Source: Verrucomicrobiota bacterium
Lineage (GTDB): Bacteria > Verrucomicrobiota > Lentisphaeria > JABSQK01 > JAJFLO01
NCBI GenBank assembly: GCA_021772675.1
Contig: JAJFLO010000359.1
Coordinates: 1 to 64,000 of the forward strand
Direction: 5' to 3'
DNA: 64,000 nt
Shown here: piece after piece, positions 41,728-50,826 of the stretch
Numbering within the stretch: position 1 is the first letter of the stretch
Layout of the letters: every line of letters begins with the position of its first letter
Notes under the pieces: model-generated
The model's input: only the letters and a program-made list of their open reading frames with translations
Database searches by the model: none
What the model was told of the DNA's origin: nothing
Made by a program: the position numbers and the translations under genes

Positions 41728-41930
41728 ATGTCAGTCTCAGAAGATCGATGGAGATCCGTGGTCGAGATTTGCCAATACCTTTCGGTGTCAGTAACGACAC
41801 GGTTTACCGTTGGATAGATAAACGAGGAATGCTGGCACATCGGGTCGGACGACTATGGAAATTAAAGAAAGACGAAATTGACGAGTGGATTCGAAAAGGT
41901 AAGGCGAATGATTCGAAAGGAGAAAAGTAA
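41728..41930 (+). pseudogene. excisionase-type HTH regulator upstream of BREX, frameshifted in its N-terminal HTH
   Basis: ATG 41728 with RBS (ggaaattgaagg) reads MSVSEDRWRSVVEICQYLSVS; the frame must change near 41791 to continue NDTVYRWIDKRGMLAHRVGRLWKLKKDEIDEWIRKG; the ORF track shows only the TTG-started second frame (41721-41930). Confidence 0.7.
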
Positions 41931-42406
41931 TGGCAGTATCACTTACCGATCAAATCGTTGAGAAGATTGAAGGAGCAGCGGAACTTTATCACCGGCTCCT
42001 ACTCGTTGTGGGATTAACGGGAGGAGGAAAGACGACTGCTTTCCGAAACGTGGGAGAACGTCTTGAGTTACCCATGATAAACGTTAATTTGGAGCTGTCG
42101 TGTGGAATGCTTGAACTAACGGAACGTCAGCGAGCTTTGAAGCTTCCTGAATTACTGAGAAAGACCGTAAATGCTACTAATGGCGACGCTGTATTACTCG
42201 ATAACATTGAAATTCTCTTCGACATTTCTTTAAGACAAGACCCGCTACAGCTTCTCCAGCAGCTTTCTCGAAATACGACGGTGATCGCCGCTTGGAACGG
42301 ATCCATTACGAATGACCATATCACTTATGCAGAACCTGATCATCCGGAATACCGCAGGTACACTGTCCATGATCTTTTGGTGGCAAAATTAGAGGGTGCC
42401 GAATGA
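41930..42406 (+). CDS. brxF: BREX-3 P-loop protein BrxF
   Basis: LLLVVGLTGGGKTTAFRNVGERL Walker A; 158 aa; first P-loop gene before brxC. Confidence 0.8.
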   Translation: MAVSLTDQIVEKIEGAAELYHRLLLVVGLTGGGKTTAFRNVGERLELPMINVNLELSCGMLELTERQRALKLPELLRKTVNATNGDAVLLDNIEILFDISLRQDPLQLLQQLSRNTTVIAAWNGSITNDHITYAEPDHPEYRRYTVHDLLVAKLEGAE

Positions 42407-42434
42407 TGACAAATAATTCAGGGGAGGATGTGAA

Positions 42435-45400
42435 ATGAAATACGGTGAGCTTATCCAGTTCGACCCGATTGAGTCGGTCGTTCAGTTACGTGACGCGGAT
42501 AAATCGGGTGTCGCCCGTCACTTGGTGAACACCTATGTTATTTCCGATGAAATGGCAGAAAAATTGACGGGTCGTATATACAAAGACGGCAAGTTGAATA
42601 AAGAGAATATTGAAGCAATTTTCCCTCAACTCCAGTTCAATCAGCCGGTCGACAACAAAGGCCTACTGGTTGTTGGTAACTACGGAACCGGTAAATCGCA
42701 CTTGATGTCAGTGATCTCCAGTGTCGCTGCAGACGCCTCCCTGTTGGAAGGACTGAACCACGCCGGCGTGCGCGATACCGCCAGGCAGATCGCTGGGCGC
42801 TTCAAAGTAATTCGTACCGAGATTGGTTCCACTACGATGTCCCTGCGAGATATCGTGGTGGCCGAGCTGGAGGAGCATATAGAAAAACTCGGGGTGAGGT
42901 ATGTTTTTCCCGAAGCAGACACCATTAGCAGCCACAAGCGGGCTTTCGAAGATATGATGGCGAAGTTCGGCGAAGTTTTTCCAGAACACGGTCTGCTACT
43001 GGTTGTCGATGAGCTGTTGGACTATCTGCGTACCCGCAAGGACCAAGAGTTGATCCTCGACCTCAATTTCCTACGGGAAGTCGGCGAGGTTTGCAAAGAC
43101 CTGCGCTTCCGCTTCATGGCCGGTGTGCAGGAAGCCATTTTTGATAGCCCTCGTTTCGCATTTGTCGCCGACAGTATCCACCGTGTCAAAGATCGCTTTG
43201 AGCAAATCCTCATCGCTCGCAGCGACGTCAAGTTCGTGGTGGCCGAACGCCTGCTCAAGAAGACCGCCGAACAGCAAGCCAATATCCGCGACTACCTGAT
43301 GCCCTTCGCCAAATACTACGGGGGGCTCAACGAGCGGATGGACGAATTCGTCCGGCTGTTTCCCGTGCATCCAGATTACATCGACACTTTTGAACGGGTC
43401 ACTGTGGTGGAAAAGCGCGAAGTACTCAAAACCCTGTCTATGGGAATGAAGGGTATTCTGGGCAAGGATGTGCCGCAAGACGAACCCGGCCTGATAGCCT
43501 TTGACAGCTATTGGAATACACTGAAACAAAACGCATCTTTTCGCGCTATTCCCGAGATCCGAGCGGTCATCGACTGCAGCCAGGTGCTGGAATCCCGTAT
43601 CGAGAACGCCATCTCTCGCAAACAGTACAAGCCAATGGCGCTGCGCCTGATTCATGCTCTGTCCGTACATCGCCTCACCACAGGCGACATCTATGCACCG
43701 ATGGGCGCATCCGCCGAGGAATTGCGTGACCGCCTCTGCCTTTTTGATCCATTGATCGCCGAACTGGGTGGCAACGAACCCGACAAGGATTTGCAAACCC
43801 ATGTGGAAACCGTCCTGCGGGAGATCCACAAAACGGTTAGCGGCCAGTTTATCTCGTTCAATGCCGACAACCGCCAATTTTACCTTGATCTGAAGAAAAC
43901 CGACGATTTCGACGCATTGATCGACAAAAGGGCCGAAAGCTTGGGGGAGACACAGCTTGACCGGTACTATTATGAAGCGCTCAAGCGTGTCATGGAGTGC
44001 CAGGACGCCACCTACGTGACCGGCTATAAGATATGGCAGCACGAGTTGGTCTGGCAGGAGCGCAAGGCCGCTCGCAGCGGCTACCTCTTTTTCGGAGCCC
44101 CCAACGAGCGCTCTACCGCGGTGCCCCAGCGAGACTTCTACCTCTATTTCATCCAACCGAACGATCCGCCTCGTTTCAAGGATGACAAGGCAAATGATGA
44201 GGTCTTCTTTCATCTGAAAGGCACCGACGAAGAGTTCCAGACAGCGTTGAAGAGTTATGCAGCGGCTTTGGACCTTGCGGCTACTTCATCGGGCCATCCC
44301 AAGACAACCTATGAATCAAAGGCCAACGGTTTCCTGAAGAAGCTGGTCCAGTGGTTGCAGAAGCACATGAGCGACGCCTTTGAAGTCACTTACCAAGGCC
44401 GCGCCAAGTCCATGAGCGATTGGGCCAAGGGCAAGTCAATCCGCGACTTGTCGGGCCTGGCGCCCCACGAGACGATCAACTTCCGCGATTTAGTGAACAC
44501 TATCGCCGGTATCTGCCTGGCCCCGAATTTTGAGAACCAGGCTTCGGACTACCCGTTCTTCTCGGTGCTGATCACCGGAAATAACCGCACCCAAGCCGCT
44601 CAGGATGCACTGCGGGCCATTGCCGGACAGAACCGCACCAAGCAAGCTACAGCCGTGCTGGATGCGCTGGAACTGCTCGATGGCGAGAGAATCGATCCCT
44701 ACAAGTCGAAGTACACCAAGTTCATCCTCGACGCCGTCAAGGCCAAGGGGCACGGCCAGGTGGTAAACCGCAGCGAGATTATAGTGGATGACCACGGGCT
44801 GGAGTACATGAACCCGGTCTGTTCACGGCTCGAACCGGAATGGGTGACCGTCATCGTGGCGGCGCTGGTCTACTCAGGCGATATCGTGCTCTCTATCCCC
44901 GGCAATAAATTCGACGCGACCGGGTTGCAGCAGCTTGCCGCAACCGGCATGGACGAACTGGCTCGCTTCAAGCACCTGGAGCCGCCCAAGGAATGGAATC
45001 TGCCCGCACTCAAGGCGCTGTTTGAACTGCTCGGCATGACGCCGGGCATGGCTCAACTTGTTACCCAAGGAAAAGACGAGCCGGTCCAAAACTTGCAACA
45101 GGCTGTGGGTAAAGTGGTCAAGCGTATCGTCATGACCCAGCAGACTCTGCGGGAAGGGCTCTCCTTTTGGGGCCTGGATTTGCTTGCAGGCACCGATCTC
45201 GCCAACCAGGCCGACAGGTTGGATGAAGCCAAGGCTTTCTTTGAATCACTTCAGGCCTACTCGTCGCCGGGCAAGCTGAAGAACTTCCGCTACAACTCCT
45301 CCGAGGTCATGGCTCACGAAAAGGCAGTGAAAGCCCTGGACGAGCTGAACGCGCTGCGCGAGTTCATCATGGATCACGGTCCAACGGCCTCCTGGCTCTC

Positions 45401-46214
45401 CACCGCTGAAGCGGTATTGTCCGCTGAGCATGACTGGGTGGACCGCATGAAGACAACCCGGCAGGACGTTCTCGATGCGCTCAAACAGGCCGATCTCACC
45501 GATCTGACCAGCCAATCCCAGGGAATTGGGGCCAAGCTGCAGAAGTTAAAAAAGGATTACACTGTCGCTTACATCGGCCTGCACACCAAGGCCCGGCTGG
45601 GTGTGAACGACGACAAACGCAAGGCCGGTCTGCTCAATGATTCGCGTCTACAGACCTTGCTCAAGTTGGCTGGTATCGACTTGATGCCCCGTCAGCAACT
45701 CACTGATTACCAGAACCGCTTGGCAGGGCTGAAGAGCTGCTTTGCCCTGACCGAGCAGAACCTCGACTCCACGCCCACCTGCCCACATTGTGGCTTCCGG
45801 CCGTCGGTCGAAACCGGTGCGATGGCGGGTTCGCAGACGATAGATCAGATGGATACGCAGCTGGATACCCTGGTGTCGGCTTGGACATCGACTATCCTCA
45901 GTAATTTGGAAGACCCGATAACCCAAGCCAACATGGACTTGCTGAAGGTTGACGACCGCGATCCGCTGGAGATGTGCATCCAGTCGCGTGAGCTGCCGGT
46001 ACCATTGGACAGCAACTTCGTTCACGCCCTGAGAGAAGTGCTCTCCGGCCTGGTCAAGGTCACCGTCAAGGCTCCGGATCTACAGAACGCCCTCCAGATT
46101 ACGGACGGCCCGGCAACCCCGTCTGAGATGAAGAAACGCTTTGAGGAATACATTGATCAACTCACCAAGGGCAAGGACCCGGCTAAAGTGCGGATTGTGA
46201 TGGAGCAATCATGA
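42435..46214 (+). CDS. brxC: BREX-3 P-loop protein BrxC (DUF6079-like)
   Basis: 1259 aa; [44 protein letters not shown]. Confidence 0.85.
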   Translation: MKYGELIQFDPIESVVQLRDADKSGVARHLVNTYVISDEMAEKLTGRIYKDGKLNKENIEAIFPQLQFNQPVDNKGLLVVGNYGTGKSHLMSVISSVAADASLLEGLNHAGVRDTARQIAGRFKVIRTEIGSTTMSLRDIVVAELEEHIEKLGVRYVFPEADTISSHKRAFEDMMAKFGEVFPEHGLLLVVDELLDYLRTRKDQELILDLNFLREVGEVCKDLRFRFMAGVQEAIFDSPRFAFVADSIHRVKDRFEQILIARSDVKFVVAERLLKKTAEQQANIRDYLMPFAKYYGGLNERMDEFVRLFPVHPDYIDTFERVTVVEKREVLKTLSMGMKGILGKDVPQDEPGLIAFDSYWNTLKQNASFRAIPEIRAVIDCSQVLESRIENAISRKQYKPMALRLIHALSVHRLTTGDIYAPMGASAEELRDRLCLFDPLIAELGGNEPDKDLQTHVETVLREIHKTVSGQFISFNADNRQFYLDLKKTDDFDALIDKRAESLGETQLDRYYYEALKRVMECQDATYVTGYKIWQHELVWQERKAARSGYLFFGAPNERSTAVPQRDFYLYFIQPNDPPRFKDDKANDEVFFHLKGTDEEFQTALKSYAAALDLAATSSGHPKTTYESKANGFLKKLVQWLQKHMSDAFEVTYQGRAKSMSDWAKGKSIRDLSGLAPHETINFRDLVNTIAGICLAPNFENQASDYPFFSVLITGNNRTQAAQDALRAIAGQNRTKQATAVLDALELLDGERIDPYKSKYTKFILDAVKAKGHGQVVNRSEIIVDDHGLEYMNPVCSRLEPEWVTVIVAALVYSGDIVLSIPGNKFDATGLQQLAATGMDELARFKHLEPPKEWNLPALKALFELLGMTPGMAQLVTQGKDEPVQNLQQAVGKVVKRIVMTQQTLREGLSFWGLDLLAGTDLANQADRLDEAKAFFESLQAYSSPGKLKNFRYNSSEVMAHEKAVKALDELNALREFIMDHGPTASWLSTAEAVLSAEHDWVDRMKTTRQDVLDALKQADLTDLTSQSQGIGAKLQKLKKDYTVAYIGLHTKARLGVNDDKRKAGLLNDSRLQTLLKLAGIDLMPRQQLTDYQNRLAGLKSCFALTEQNLDSTPTCPHCGFRPSVETGAMAGSQTIDQMDTQLDTLVSAWTSTILSNLEDPITQANMDLLKVDDRDPLEMCIQSRELPVPLDSNFVHALREVLSGLVKVTVKAPDLQNALQITDGPATPSEMKKRFEEYIDQLTKGKDPAKVRIVMEQS

Positions 46215-47971
46215 CCAAGGATGAACTTCTGGCCCGACTCAAAGGCTACGAATGGACCGATTTCGAGTGCAAGAAGGCTCTTAGGGATGTTCCCAAAGAT
46301 GCTTACTCGACCGTTAGCGCCTTTGCCAATACTCAAGGCGGTTGGCTGCTGTTTGGCGTTTCTGATAACAAGGGACAACTTGAAATTACTGGTGTTGATC
46401 CTTCGGCCTTTGATCGAGTACAAGATGCCTTTCTGACGACGTTGCGAAGTGGACAAAAGCTGAATCACATCGTCGATGCACTACCCCATGTCTACGAATT
46501 GGATGGAAAACGTATTCTGGCCTTCTTTATTGCCGAAGTGGATCGCCATCAAAAGCCCATTTATCTCAACGGCAATCCACGCGACAGTTACATTCGTCGT
46601 GCCGCTCGTGATGAACGCATGACGAATAACGAGTTGCAGCGGTTCCTGAGAGATGCCGCTCTCCAATCCTGGGATGGCGAGGGTGTGCCCGATTTTCCGA
46701 TCGAATCGAGCATCGATATCGACACACTAAGCTGGTATCAAGACCAGTTTTCCCGCCGCAATCCAGAGCAGCGTCAGATTGCAGATCCGATTGAATTCCT
46801 TTTGGAATGGAACTTCATTGTCCACCAATCTGGAAAGTCGGCATTAACCCGAGCGGCTATTTTGCTTTTTGGACTTGATCGATGTGTGCGGTCCCTCCTG
46901 CCCTGTCCAGTGCTTGATTACCAACGCATTGATACACGTTCTGATTTATGGTCTGCCGACGAACGCTGGCATGACCGCATGGTCTTTGAAGAGAATCTGT
47001 TCAAAACCTGGCGGGGTCTGGTCGCCAAATACTCTCGGATTGCGGAACACCCCTTCAAGGTTGACCCGGCCACGATGCGCAGGACGGATGACCCTCCTGA
47101 TTACATCGCCTTTCGCGAAGCGACGATCAATTTACTCATCCACCAGGACTATGGCGACCACAACCGCAAAGCCTCTTTGAAATGGTTTACCGATCGTATC
47201 CAGTTCTGGAACCCGGGTGACGCTGTCGCAACGCCTGCTCAGTTGCTTGAATCCAACGAAAAAGAGATTCGCAATCCGCTTATTGTCAACGCGTTTCGCC
47301 GTATAGGCCTGAGTGACCAGGCAGGCACTGGTATTCGCGCGATATTGCGTAATTGGCATGAACTTGGGCGTCGACCTCCACAGATCGAGAATGACAAGGC
47401 AGGAAAATCTTTTGAACTGATCCTGCGGCAAGAACCACTGATTAACGAAGCCATGAAGCGATTTCAGGCTGGCCTGGGAGTCACTCTTTCCGCTGATCAG
47501 GCCGATGTGCTGGCGCTGACGGCAGAGAAAACGAAAATTTCTGCGATCGATGCTGCTATGGTCACAGGAGGAAATCTAAAAATAGCCCACCAAGCACTGA
47601 CTTACCTGAGCCAGCAGCAATTGCTGACCTCCCTGGACGAAGAGGTTTATAAATTAGCCGACCCGATTCAGGCACGGCTGAAGCAGCTTGAGGAAGCCGT
47701 CGGACAAGTCGAGGCCCATGACGAGGCCCATGAATTATCTGATACAGAACGACAGATTCTCATTGCTTGCACGGAGAGTGCACAAAGTACGCCCGAATTG
47801 CTGGACCTGCTTGGGTACAAATCCCGGACCGGCAATTTCAAGAAAGCACTAGCGCATCTCGTAGACGAGTTGGCGACCTTGGAAAGAACGGTGCCGGATG
47901 CGGTCCGAAGCAAGAATCAAAAATATCGCTTGACTTCGAAAGGCAGAAAACTTCTGGAGACGATTTTATGA
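46211..47971 (+). CDS. AlbA_2/Schlafen-type ATP-binding protein with C-terminal winged helix
   Basis: [10 protein letters not shown]...[55 protein letters not shown] overlap with brxC. Confidence 0.8.
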   Translation: MTKDELLARLKGYEWTDFECKKALRDVPKDAYSTVSAFANTQGGWLLFGVSDNKGQLEITGVDPSAFDRVQDAFLTTLRSGQKLNHIVDALPHVYELDGKRILAFFIAEVDRHQKPIYLNGNPRDSYIRRAARDERMTNNELQRFLRDAALQSWDGEGVPDFPIESSIDIDTLSWYQDQFSRRNPEQRQIADPIEFLLEWNFIVHQSGKSALTRAAILLFGLDRCVRSLLPCPVLDYQRIDTRSDLWSADERWHDRMVFEENLFKTWRGLVAKYSRIAEHPFKVDPATMRRTDDPPDYIAFREATINLLIHQDYGDHNRKASLKWFTDRIQFWNPGDAVATPAQLLESNEKEIRNPLIVNAFRRIGLSDQAGTGIRAILRNWHELGRRPPQIENDKAGKSFELILRQEPLINEAMKRFQAGLGVTLSADQADVLALTAEKTKISAIDAAMVTGGNLKIAHQALTYLSQQQLLTSLDEEVYKLADPIQARLKQLEEAVGQVEAHDEAHELSDTERQILIACTESAQSTPELLDLLGYKSRTGNFKKALAHLVDELATLERTVPDAVRSKNQKYRLTSKGRKLLETIL

Positions 47972-50826
47972 AGCAAGAGAGCATGTTCAAATCGAAGCTG
48001 GTTCCGGCAAAAGAGGGCTCGGAAGAATTGTTCGACGAAAAACTGATCGCCGGTTCGGATGAGCCGGTAACGTGTCTTGGGCTTGAATTCAACAACGACG
48101 AGGCTCGTCACGCACATTTTACCGAGGAGTTACGTAAAAAACTGCTGGACCCGGAATTCCGCAAAATCGAAGGCTTTCCCATCGGTAAGGACGAGGACAT
48201 TTTGGCCCTATCAGATCCGCCATACTACACCGCCTGCCCAAATCCGTGGATTGCGGATTTCGTTGCTGAGTGGGAGGCGCAGAAGCCGGAGCAACCTGAA
48301 GGCTACCACTACCACCGCGAGCCGTTTGCAGCGGATGTGAGCGAGGGGAAAAGCGACCCGATTTACAACGGGCATTCCTATCACACCAAAGTGCCGCACA
48401 AGGCCGTTATGCGTTACATCCTCCACTACACGCAGCCAGGTGACATCGTATTTGACGGTTTCTGCGGAACTGGCATGACGGGCGTGGCCGCCCAGATGTG
48501 TGGCGACCGCAAGGTGGTTATGTCGCTTGGCTATCAGGTGAAGCAGGACGGGACGATTCTGCAGGAAGAGGCGGATGAAGATGGCAAAAAGATTTGGCGG
48601 CCATTTTCGAGATTGGGGATTCGAAAGCCAACACTTAATGACTTGTCCCCGTTAGCAACCTTTGTTGCCTCGAACTATAACACCTCCATCAATAGTGGAC
48701 AGTTTGAAAGAGAAGCCCAAAAGGTCCTCAAAGTTGTTAAAAACGAATGCGCATGGATGTATCAAACAAAACATATTGACGGCATAAAAGGCGATGTTAT
48801 CTGTACAGTCTGGTCTGATGTATTTGTTTGTCCAGAATGCGCACATGAAATGGTTTATTGGGATGCGGCTGTTGACAAGGAAAAAGGTGTTATCGAAGAC
48901 GACTTTTCGTGCTCTTCCTGTAATGTTTCACTTAATAAAAGAGCCATGGAAAGAGCATGGGAGACAGTATATGACGACACACTTCAAGCACCAATAAAGC
49001 AGGCGAAAAAAACGCCCGTCTTGATTGTATACAAATATCAAGGGAAACGTTTTGAAAAAAGACCAGATGCCGAAGATTTTAAACTTATAGAAGAAATACA
49101 ACAAAAGCAAATTCCTTACTGGTTTCCGAAAGAAAGGATGCCAATCGGAAAAGAGACTCGCCGAAATGATCCAGCTGGTGTTACTCATGTGCACCATTTT
49201 TATACAAAAAGAAATCTGTTTACCCTGAGCAAATTTGTTAGCACTGCAAAACAGTCCCTATTATTTAACTCACTGCAATATCAGCTGGATAGTCTTGTTA
49301 TCCGCCAGTCTAAGCTGACGAGGTTTCTCGCATCATACTATTTCCATGGCGGTGGAGGATGGGTGGGAACACCTCTTTCAGGCACATTGTATATCCCGTC
49401 ATTATCTGTGGAAGTTCAGCCGTTTGAGACTTGGTCGAATCGTATAAACAAGACACTCGCCAGAGTAAAAAATGAGCAAATGAGCTTTGTTTGTTCAACG
49501 GGCAATGCTGCTAATTCTGGAATTCCTGACTCATCTATTGATTATCTGTTTCTTGACCCTCCGTTTGGAGCAAACATTAACTATTCTGAACTGAGTTTTT
49601 TATGGGAATCGTGGCTAAATATTCGAACAAACAATGAAAAAGAGGCAATCGAAAATAGCATTCAACAAAAAGGCATCAACGAATATCGTCAATTGATGAC
49701 GGAGTGCTTTAAGGAAGCATACCGAGTTCTAAAGCCCGGTCGTTGGATGACAGTTGAATTCTCAAATACGAAAGCATCCGTATGGAATAGTATTCAGGTA
49801 GCTTTAACTGAGGCTGGATTTATTGTTGCAAACGTATCCGCTCTTGACAAGAAGCAGGGAAGTTTCAAGGCTGTAACCACTCCAACTGCAGTTAAGCAAG
49901 ACCTCGTCATCTCGGCCTACAAGCCTAACGGCGGTTTTGAAGAGCGCTTCCAAAACGAGGCACAAACCGAAGAAGGTGTGTGGGACTTCGTCCGTACCCA
50001 CTTGAAGTATCTTCCGATAACCAAACGTCAGGGCACATTGATGCTATTTGTGCCTGAACGAGACCCGCGCATCCTGTTCGACCAGATGATCGCCTACTAC
50101 GTCCGTAAGGGATTCCCCGTGCCGATCTCCAGCCAAGATTTCCAGATCGGGCTGGGCCAACGATTCATTGAACGGGATGGCATGTATTTCCTGTCCCATC
50201 AGGTCATCGAATACGACCGCAAACGGATGCAAAGCGGTAGGCCAGATGATCAATGGGGAGCAACAGTTGTGGATGATGAGCAATCAGCGATCAATTGGCT
50301 CATGTCACGATTGAAAAAGACTCCTCAACCTTACAACCAGATACAGCCAGATTTTATGCCCATGTTGAGCCATTTAAGGGTTTTTGAAAGAGAATTGATC
50401 AACTTGAATCTGTTGCTGGAGCAAAACTTCCTCTGCTACGACGGCAAAGAACCGGTTCCGGAGCAAATCCACGCCTACCTCTCCACCAACTGGAAAGAGC
50501 TGCGCAACCTGCCCAAGGATGATCCGGCACTGGTCGCCAAGGCCCGCGACCGCTGGTATGTGCCCGATCCCAACAAAGCAGGGGATCTCGAAAAGCTGCG
50601 CGAGAAGGCGCTGCTCAAGGAGTTCGAGGAATACAAAGAGGTCAAGAAGAAGCTCAAGGTCTTCCGTCTGGAGGCTGTCCGCGCCGGGTTCAAGAAAGCC
50701 TGGCAGGAACGTGACTATCAGACCATCATCAATGTGGCTGAAAAGATCCCCAACAAAATCCTCGAAGAGGACCCGAAACTACTCATGTGGTACGACCAGG
50801 CGTTGACACGGATGGGGAGTGAGTGA
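47968..50826 (+). CDS. pglX: BREX-3 adenine-specific DNA methylase (PglX type) with zinc ribbon
   Basis: GDIVFDGFCGTGMTGVAAQ; DYLFLDPPFGANINYSELSFLW; CPECAHEMVYW...FSCSSCN; start at ATG 47968 overlapping the upstream stop. Confidence 0.82.
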   Translation: MKQESMFKSKLVPAKEGSEELFDEKLIAGSDEPVTCLGLEFNNDEARHAHFTEELRKKLLDPEFRKIEGFPIGKDEDILALSDPPYYTACPNPWIADFVAEWEAQKPEQPEGYHYHREPFAADVSEGKSDPIYNGHSYHTKVPHKAVMRYILHYTQPGDIVFDGFCGTGMTGVAAQMCGDRKVVMSLGYQVKQDGTILQEEADEDGKKIWRPFSRLGIRKPTLNDLSPLATFVASNYNTSINSGQFEREAQKVLKVVKNECAWMYQTKHIDGIKGDVICTVWSDVFVCPECAHEMVYWDAAVDKEKGVIEDDFSCSSCNVSLNKRAMERAWETVYDDTLQAPIKQAKKTPVLIVYKYQGKRFEKRPDAEDFKLIEEIQQKQIPYWFPKERMPIGKETRRNDPAGVTHVHHFYTKRNLFTLSKFVSTAKQSLLFNSLQYQLDSLVIRQSKLTRFLASYYFHGGGGWVGTPLSGTLYIPSLSVEVQPFETWSNRINKTLARVKNEQMSFVCSTGNAANSGIPDSSIDYLFLDPPFGANINYSELSFLWESWLNIRTNNEKEAIENSIQQKGINEYRQLMTECFKEAYRVLKPGRWMTVEFSNTKASVWNSIQVALTEAGFIVANVSALDKKQGSFKAVTTPTAVKQDLVISAYKPNGGFEERFQNEAQTEEGVWDFVRTHLKYLPITKRQGTLMLFVPERDPRILFDQMIAYYVRKGFPVPISSQDFQIGLGQRFIERDGMYFLSHQVIEYDRKRMQSGRPDDQWGATVVDDEQSAINWLMSRLKKTPQPYNQIQPDFMPMLSHLRVFERELINLNLLLEQNFLCYDGKEPVPEQIHAYLSTNWKELRNLPKDDPALVAKARDRWYVPDPNKAGDLEKLREKALLKEFEEYKEVKKKLKVFRLEAVRAGFKKAWQERDYQTIINVAEKIPNKILEEDPKLLMWYDQALTRMGSE

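Noticed and set aside
43071-44213. 380-aa minus-strand ORF opposite brxC (and other minus-strand ORFs at 44490-46025, 53547-54116, 55113-55751, 57881-58297)
   Set aside because: Antisense to strongly supported genes in GC-rich sequence; no recognisable motifs
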